64,000 bases of DNA from contig JSYX01000101.1 of assembly GCA_000787465.1 (NCBI GenBank), forward strand, positions 1-64,000, read 5' to 3'. Position 1 is the stretch's first letter. The number at the start of each line of letters is the position of its first letter. Below are positions 57,309 through 64,000 of the stretch, piece after piece. Below the pieces are notes generated by a model. The model did not search any database, was not told the origin of the DNA, and saw only the letters and a list, made by a program, of their open reading frames with translations. The DNA is from Thermomucor indicae-seudaticae. Lineage: Eukaryota > Mucoromycota > Mucoromycetes > Mucorales > Lichtheimiaceae. Made by a program: the position numbers and the translations under genes.

Positions 57309-59117
57309 TTAAACTGACGGATGGAAATAGAAAGCCATGGCAATAATACCATAGGCAGCCTAGAATACAATTCCTGGCTTAGTAGTTTTTCTCTCTTGCT
57401 CGACATAGCATAGTACTTACAAGGAGCAAGGCACCCTCTAACCAGTTAGAGCGCGAGTCCTGGATCAGATAATTCACAATCAGGACGCTGGCGAACAAGA
57501 CAACGGTCTCAAAGTTTTCAAAGAACAAGGTCATGGGCTGGTTAATGATCCAGCCAGCAATCACGAGCATGGGAGTCACCAACAAGCTGATCTGGAGTGA
57601 CGAAGACAAGGCAATACCAATGCACAGGTTCATCTTGTTCTTCATGGCAAACGTCACTGAACTCACATGCTCGGCGGCACTATACAAAGCAACATTAGCC
57701 GATCTTTTGAAGGGAACAGAAGAAGATATGACATGACTTACTTGCCCACAATTGGAAGCAGAATGATACCGACAAAGGTCTCATTAATGCCCCATTGCTC
57801 CACAACACCTTCAATACTGGTAAAAGAAAACTAACATTGAGTGTCACTCCTAGCGGGCACCAAAAGAGAGAGAGAACTAACCCTCCGACCAGGAATTCTG
57901 CGTGCAGGGAAACCAAACCGGCAACAACCAATAAGCTAAGTCACGTGTGAACCCCACTTAGCATCATCCGTGGCACAAAGCTGTATTAATACTTTACCAG
58001 ATGGCAGAGAATGTCAAGGTTGTGTGAGGAACTTCTTGCTCGTCGCCTTCGCCTTCATCTTCATCTTCATACTGTATCCAATATCCTTTTTCAGCTTCTT
58101 TATCCTCCTTTTTCTCCCCCTCATCTGTTTTCTTATTACCAGTTCAGAATGTGTTTTCAGCTAGGTAAAACAAAGTTAGGCTCAAAGGAAGAACTTTCTA
58201 TTTAGAAACTCGGTTTTTACCTGGAACACTAAGGAGAGGACATAGACGATTAACAGAATGATGGCAGTACCGTGACTAAGTGCCAAAATGCCTTCTTCGG
58301 CTTCTTTCGCGGTGGAAGCCGAGGCGCTAAATGCTGCAGGAATCAACAAAGAAAGCACGGTCAAGGCCAGTAAAGAGGATGAAGTTTGTGCGGCTACACG
58401 TATAGCCGGTGTGTCAATACAGGTAAACAAAATAGAACATCAAACCTTCTTCCATTGTGCTACTTACCAATGCTGTTGAATGTTTGCTCCGAGCGACTAA
58501 CACCTCCCAGCAAAAAGCAAAAGCCCAAAACCTATCATATCCAACCTGTATGTGAGAACTCCATTCACCACTCTTTGTATGTAGATACTAGAACTTGCCA
58601 GCAGAATGTTTGATAGGATAGAGCCAAGCACCGAGGCTGAAAAGGCACAAGTAAGCTCTCTCTCTCTCTCCATTGTTTTGCACCCGTAAAAAACCCAAAC
58701 CTTGAACAACTCGAATAAGACCTTCCTTCAAAGCAATAACACCAAGAATGAGTTCAACAGCATTGCCAAATGTAGCGTTTAAAAGGGAGCCGATGGTTGA
58801 CCCGGTACGAAGAGCAAGTTCCTCGGTAGCTGTTACGCGGAAACCCGTTATAAACCGTAACACACACGTGTGTAAATAATAGACTTGCCATAACCAAGCA
58901 GTTTAGCCAGAGGGATAATAGCAAGAAAGTTGAGTGTAAAGACGACTGTGTCCGAAGCGCCAAGGAACGATGGCACGAGCGCAATGGGGACAAAGATGAG
59001 GAGCACGTTAAAGTATGAACTTCTGGCTGTTGCCTTGAACGAGGACCAGAACGTTGGCGCCTCTGTTTCTTGACTACGACTGCTGCCTAAAAGTGGTTGA
59101 CTCTCGTTGTGGTTCAT
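57309..59117 (-). CDS. VCX1: Vacuolar Ca2+/H+ exchanger (VCX1/CAX family)
   Basis: Antiporter that loads the vacuole with Ca2+ using the V-ATPase proton gradient. The spliced frame starts [20 protein letters not shown] and has about eleven spans. First CAX repeat: [20 protein letters not shown] then [20 protein letters not shown]. Then [20 protein letters not shown] with [12 protein letters not shown], and [18 protein letters not shown], the acidic loop. Second repeat: [20 protein letters not shown] with [20 protein letters not shown]. The end is [16 protein letters not shown] (stop 57309). Two introns need GC donors: 58888-58830 (TAT G then GCAAGT) and 58598-58532 (CTG then GCAAGT); each restores a highly conserved stretch. 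Confidence 0.93.
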
Positions 59118-59314
59118 ATGTATTGTATCGAGCAAGAAAAAAGACAAAAGACAGCAGATTTCGGAATCAGTTTATTTGAAGCAAACTACGAACCTGCAGA
59201 CCTGGATATCAGTCCCAAAAGGGAAAGTCAACGTTGCGTCGTATGCAGTCTGATGCAGGCTGATACACTTGTGACGGAGGACAACGGTTAATGGTTTATG
59301 AATGAATTCATGAA

Positions 59315-61469
59315 TTAAGCTTCTAAGCCAAGAGATTCTAAGACACGATCAAGCATCTCTAGTTTCTCGTTATATAATCCTTCAAGATCCGTCCATTCAT
59401 CCCGGTACTCCTCGTCCACTCTTCCTTCCGGATTAAGCTCTTCTTCAAAAATGCAATACTTTTTACCAAGGAAATACCGCAAATCGTCAATAAACGGAAT
59501 GGAGTCTAAATAAAAAAAGAAAGCCGTTGTTTAGCAACAAATTATCCTGCCTCAGTAAACTTTCACGTGTCTTTTGTTTACCAGTCTCCTGTCGTCCAGC
59601 GATAGACTGTGCACTTTCTCGGATAAGTGCTTTGAATTCGGGCTCATGGATAAAATCGTCAAGGTGGTTGGCAAAGTACTGGATACACCATTGTTCCAGT
59701 CTGTCCACATTGAGCTCCACAGACGTCCGTGTCAGCTCATAGATGTCAATAACGGGTTCCTTTTGGTTCGTCAGCGTGATGGCCGCAATCGACTTTAATC
59801 GTTCCAGTCGAAGCATATCGGATATCAGCAGCACATCGTAAGCCTGATCCACAGGAATCGTGCATCTGTCCGTGTACAAGTACTCCAAGATACACGGGAA
59901 GATTTCCGGTGGTATCTCGTGCAACTCTACAAGCGACAGTGCCAACTGCTTGTCCTCGTATCGAATCAACGTGGATTCCAACTCGGATTCGGAAAACGCA
60001 CCGCCCAACATGATATTAAAGTACTCGGATCGACAAAGACACGCCTTGTGGCAAAGGAACAAGACATTGTCCAACACAATAGCAATATCTGCGAAAACAG
60101 CTTCCGGATCTTCCTTTCCTTCTGCATCGCCGTCGTTCAACCATCGCTCCGTGGCATGAACCGTACCATCGCTCGTCCGTTTAATCTTGGCAGCTGTTTT
60201 CAACATGCGACGCAAAAACGTCTCATAGTCACTTCGGATCCTAGCCATTTCTTTGGCGTCCTGAGCCCGATTCGCGTTCTTCTTGTACCGCTCCCCACCT
60301 TGCAAGATTTCTTCACATCGAGCCTGCAGTTCATGTAACTCTAGATGCCGGGCAACAAATGCCATGTTTTCGAGCGCAGTCCGATTGATATCGGCTATCT
60401 CTCCTGTGTAGATGTATTGGAGCACGCCACGGAACGCAGACGCATCCACATGTTTGGATGCCAGTTTGACTTTGGTGTCATTGCGCCATCGTTCGATCAA
60501 GTTGCTGCGAAAATAGGTCGATCGTGCGGCCAGAACGAACCGATGTGCAGGGAACTCTTCATAGCTGGTATCTGTCCCTGGTAGCTGTTGTCGTGCGCGG
60601 ATCAGGAAAGTCAAATCATGGTAAGGGTGATTGTTGAACAAGTCGGTAAGAAATTGGAAATAAGGCTGATTTTCGTTGATTGCCTTTGAAAACTTGTAGG
60701 ATCGAAGCAGTCGACGTATCTTTGATATGTATGAGCTTAGTATATATAGATCATGAGCCCCTTACTTAATTCGATAGACACCCTACTTTATCATTCAATG
60801 CACCGTAAAGACAACGTTCCCTGATTAGGGTATTAGTTTTTGGCTTGTCATTGGCAACAACGACTCGAAAATACCAGACCCAGAAAATGTGTTTGGATCA
60901 CACTGAGCTATGTACAGATACGGTCACTATGTTGTCGCATAAATGTGCTGGTTTATGTAGCAGATCTTACCGCCATTTTCGAGCAGGAATTTGACGACCT
61001 AATGAAACAAGTATGAACTATTTTCTTCAACTCTAGCTGTGTGGATCATCCTTATTTACCTCATAATGCCCACATAAGCCTTTTCCAATACCAAATCAAG
61101 ACAACAGAATGAGTCATGTTGAGATATAACACTTGTTAAACTCGGACGTACATGCATAATAGAGTGGAGTACACTGCCAGCTATCCACTAAATTGATGGG
61201 AGCTCCAAAATTTTTCACCAAACTTTCCGTTTTCTCCAAGTCTCCTAAACACGCTCATATGGTTTGCTGCGTTATACTTGTGAACTGGGCCAAGATAAAG
61301 ACGAACCTTCTTTGGTTGCATTGCAAAGCTCTTCAAACAAATTCGTCGACCGGGAATCGAGAGTAGGCTCATTTTCCAACCATTCTTCCATTTGTGGTGA
61401 ATCTTTGTTCGCTTCGCCAGAAGCTAGACTCATGATTTTGCTTTTACTGCTGATCGCTTTCTTCCCCAT
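59315..61469 (-). CDS. Ankyrin repeat and BTB/POZ protein, ABTB1-like
   Basis: Likely Cullin-3 adaptor. It starts MGKKAISSKSKIMSLASGEA at 61469. The spliced text reads NLFEELCNATKEGDLEKTES, INLVDSWQCTPLYYACLCGH, YEVVKFLLENGAQCDPNTF, SGERCLYGALNDKIRRLLRS (ankyrin part), then two BTB domains: DLTFLIRARQQLPGTDTSYE with FPAHRFVLAARSTYFRSNLI, and IAIVLDNVLFLCHKACLCRS with EYFNIMLGGAFSESEL. It ends LYNEKLEMLDRVLESLGLEA. The order ankyrin-BTB-BTB is the ABTB1 layout. Exons before the long 60.7-59.58 kb one are short; exact boundaries follow from phase. The final exon begins near 59510. Confidence 0.87.
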
Positions 61470-61953
61470 GATTTAGTAAGCAAAACGGCAAGCAGACTGA
61501 CAGCTGTGTTTAAAGTCAGAATAATGATGTTCAGCATGGACGGCATCATGCTCCCGGCCCGACAGCTCAAGGCGGCGTTGAAACCTTTACTGCATCGTAC
61601 ATGTACGTGAAATAGAGAGCTGTTTGGAACTCAATTGTCGCTTCCTCAATAAAGAATGTCAAAAGTGCTGACGTATGCGATGCGTGTTGATATTGCTTTC
61701 GAGCTTCCGTGAATGCACGCGTCATCCGGAAAAGTAACATTGACGAGTATCAAACTAGTCAAACAACCAAGCGAATGGACACCCTTCTTGATATAGATTT
61801 CGTCGCAGTTCAATAAATACAGAGTGATCTCAAACAGTTACACGCAGTTTCATAGAATATGCCAGATATAGGATGGCGCATCCAAAGAAGCCTCGTTCCC
61901 TCCCGACAGCTCTTTTCTCTTCCGTTTATTTCGGACCGAAAATGAAGCGTATT
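61470..61953. other. Upstream region of ABTB1-like and 3' region of SmE
   Basis: No gene seen. Confidence 0.5.
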
Positions 61954-62490
61954 TTAGGTGCTTACAGCTTGTATCAACGTGATATTGTCGCCTTTAAGCA
62001 TGATTCGACCTGAAAGCAACAGTAGATTTAGGTATTGTACGTCATACACTCGCCTTCTTTTCCGTTTGCCGTACCTAAAGGTCTTCTTGTCTGCTCTTTC
62101 ATCATGATTTCCTCTGCTTCGTCCATCACGAGATTCATAAACTCGTCAAAACCCTTCAACGCGTTTCACCATTAGTTCATACTGTTGTTGAGGGTTCCAA
62201 TCCATCTCTAGCTTACAATGATCCGGCCCTCGATTCTCATGTCGGTCTTTTCATAAAGCCATATCTGTACTCGTGATTTCTATAAAGCAACAAACCGGGT
62301 TCGATGAGTTCCCGTTCGTTTTCCTGAATCGCTTATAGGTTTGGGATTACGTTTTGCAGGTATCTGAAAATCAGATTCTAACAACTTGTCCATTAGCATA
62401 CAAAACAATAGATAGTCCAAGAAACTAAAGACAGAAAGAAGAAAACCATACAATGGGTTGAACCATAATCTTCTGGACTTTAGTCGCCAT
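61954..62490 (-). CDS. SME1: Small nuclear ribonucleoprotein E (SmE)
   Basis: Member of the seven-membered Sm ring on spliceosomal snRNAs. Exons 62490-62452, 62377-62351, 62279-62217, 62153-62075 and 62009-61954 give 87 aa. Protein blocks: MATKVQKIMVQPI, NLIFRYLQN, KSRVQIWLYEKTDMRIEGRI, GFDEFMNLVMDEAEEI (Sm1), and GRIMLKGDNITLIQAVST (Sm2). Lengths and the Sm1/Sm2 spacing are those of SmE. Exon 2 is 27 bases. Confidence 0.95.
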
Positions 62491-62788
62491 GTTGTTTCGC
62501 GCAGTTGTGACAGAGCAGCAAAGACAGAACGGAAGTGAAAAATTTGGCCATCCATAAATTTTCGGACCTCTCTTCTTACTTTACAAGGCGGGACGCATAC
62601 AGCAAGACCACGGATCACGTAAGAATAGTAAGGGGAGAAAATGGTATAAACTCTGTTCAAGAAGGAAAAGAAAAAAGTTTTCCGCAGGTATCTCATATAC
62701 AAAATCAGAAAAATTACAAGTCTACTACTCTTGTGATGATGCGGAAAAGGGTATATATGGAAAGAAAAGAAGGAGAAAGATCAAGAGA

Positions 62789-64000
62789 TCAATGCACAAT
62801 AATAACTTGACCAGAGCCTTGCATGTCGCTCAGACTTACGACACTTCCAGAATCACTGCTACTACCAGACTGATCAAGGATCAGACTTTCTCGCTTGAGG
62901 GATGACCGAGAACGTCGCTTCGACTGGTAACTAGAAGAACGCGGTTGTCCTCCATCATCATCAAATAGCGCCGTGCTCCCAACTTTGGCGAGTCCCATTC
63001 GACGTCTAAAGTGAAGACACTGCTTGAACATTTGTAATACGGACGAGTTTTGCATCAAGCCTTGTCGTAAATGGGTCATGAACGCATAAAAGTCACAAAC
63101 AGCCACAATCCGATCTCTGCAAAACCGATCGATCGGCAACCAAGGTACTGGCTTCGCCTGTTGCTGCTGTTGTTGTGCCGGGCTGTGTAAACGCATCCGG
63201 AATTCACAGATACGCAAATGACCGCAACAAGTACACTTGGTTTTCGGTGCTGCTTGTTGTTGGTTTGTTGTTGGTGTCCCGGGCGCCGTTGAGGAGGAAA
63301 TATGACTCGCAGCAGGCGACGAAGAAGTCGAGGAGGACGATAAGCAGCTCATCGACGACGACGAATTGTAGGCCTGGATATCGACTCGGTTACTGGCAAT
63401 AGCATCCGTCAGTTTCCGTTTAAACCAAGGAGACTTCCACCATGAAGACCCCGCGTTCTGGAACAAACAAGGGTCGATATCTTCGGCAATAACTCGCTTC
63501 ATGAATGGCGTGGATGGCATGGTTACATTCGGTGATGATTGCAGGGCTTTAATGTGCTGCTGGAACTCGTCGAATACAAGACCGTCAATACGAATGATTC
63601 GGTTGGATGATAATCCGCCATGAATGCTTTCGTCTTCACTGAGGGGGATCAGAGGTGACGCGGGAGAAGAGTACCGATGACGGGGAATCATGAGTCTCGG
63701 CGGCAACACGCCACTCATCCGCTCTTGGTCTACCATATACTGATGCTGCCGTGCAGCAGCAGCAATGCCATCCGTCGCTTTTGCGCTTTGGTTAACAGCA
63801 GCATCCAATTCGATCAACTGTTCTTTGAATTCCTTTAACCGTTCTTCGCGCGTATCCCACGCCTGAAGGACACCCGCAAGTTTGCCACCCGTTTCTCGAT
63901 CCAGACGTACCAGGCCATCGCGGTCAGCGACTTCATCCATCAAGATGCAGTTGAGCGTTTTAAACATGGACGACATGATGTCCTGAATATCCTCCTCGAG
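62789..64000 (-). CDS. Sec2/Rabin8-like Rab exchange factor, C-terminal part (runs off right edge)
   Basis: The frame is open from the window edge (LEEDIQDIMSSMFKTLNCIL) to the stop at 62789, about 403 codons visible; the N-terminal coiled-coil exchange domain would lie beyond 64000. The C-terminal region matches Rabin8/Sec2-C: PFMKRVIAEDIDPCLF, SPWFKRKLTDAIASNRVDIQ, a Cys-rich CTCCGHLRICEFRMRL, IDRFCRDRIVAVCDFYAFMT, and LHFRRRMGLAKVGS. Ser and Gln tracts separate them. By family, it activates the secretory Rab (Sec4/Rab8) on post-Golgi vesicles at hyphal tips. I cannot see the exchange domain, so activity is inferred. Confidence 0.78.
   Translation of the reverse strand, partial: LEEDIQDIMSSMFKTLNCILMDEVADRDGLVRLDRETGGKLAGVLQAWDTREERLKEFKEQLIELDAAVNQSAKATDGIAAAARQHQYMVDQERMSGVLPPRLMIPRHRYSSPASPLIPLSEDESIHGGLSSNRIIRIDGLVFDEFQQHIKALQSSPNVTMPSTPFMKRVIAEDIDPCLFQNAGSSWWKSPWFKRKLTDAIASNRVDIQAYNSSSSMSCLSSSSTSSSPAASHISSSTAPGTPTTNQQQAAPKTKCTCCGHLRICEFRMRLHSPAQQQQQQAKPVPWLPIDRFCRDRIVAVCDFYAFMTHLRQGLMQNSSVLQMFKQCLHFRRRMGLAKVGSTALFDDDGGQPRSSSYQSKRRSRSSLKRESLILDQSGSSSDSGSVVSLSDMQGSGQVIIVH

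Noticed and set aside
62297..62320. GGGTTCGATGAG, another T-loop-like word
   Set aside because: It lies inside an intron of SmE and lacks any cloverleaf.
1..64000. Biosynthetic gene cluster, prophage, CRISPR or bacterial operon
   Set aside because: Genes are intron-rich, functionally unrelated housekeeping genes; no repeats with spacers and no secondary-metabolite core enzyme.

Overview
This is nuclear DNA of a filamentous fungus, most likely an early-diverging one of the Mucoromycota (Mucorales-type). The clues are many short introns (about 45 to 80 bases, up to ten per gene), compact genes with close divergent or convergent neighbours, and gene families typical of that lineage: a URC4-type DUF1688 protein, a geranylgeranyl diphosphate synthase, a DUF4112 protein and a secreted choice-of-anchor-A protein. 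The species cannot be fixed from the sequence alone. There is no rRNA, CRISPR array or convincing tRNA.

Layout. 1-12.9 kb is gene-dense: an edge fragment, an AP-1 (Yap1/Pap1) bZIP factor, URC4-like, an atypical dual-specificity phosphatase, heat shock factor, Rieske protein, MCP1 and an F-box/WD40 protein. 13-17 kb is empty apart from a short inverted-repeat element. 17-26.3 kb carries RPL15, a small coiled-coil protein, an unrecognised protein, a DUF4112 protein, an ER FKBP, the anchor-A protein and GGPP synthase. 26.3-30.2 kb is gene-poor and repeat-bearing. ARP6 lies at 30.2-32.1 kb. 32-41 kb is an accessory zone with three related short genes or remnants sharing one promoter signature, several MITE-like elements and a degenerate tandem repeat. 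41.3-43.5 kb holds a METTL21-type methyltransferase and SAP18. After a 2.6-kb gap, 46-64 kb is dense again: septin, a small possibly mitochondrial protein, OHCU decarboxylase, a ricin-type lectin, a small coiled-coil protein, EBP1, DBP8, V-ATPase subunit H, a vacuolar Ca2+/H+ exchanger, an ankyrin-BTB protein, SmE and the C-terminal part of a Sec2/Rabin8-like protein running off the right edge.

Shared themes. The genes are mostly housekeeping and are not one pathway. Nitrogen salvage appears twice (URC4, OHCU decarboxylase). The vacuole appears twice (VMA13 makes the proton gradient that the exchanger uses). Ribosome biogenesis has an obvious pair, EBP1 and DBP8, divergent from a 141-bp promoter. 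Exons were joined by hand using reading phase and family conservation, so every spliced model is an inference, although phases agree throughout. The most unusual genome-level signal is the number of GC-AG introns: ten of roughly one hundred. The most unusual gene-level signal is the promoter-sharing paralog family at 34.5-40.8 kb.
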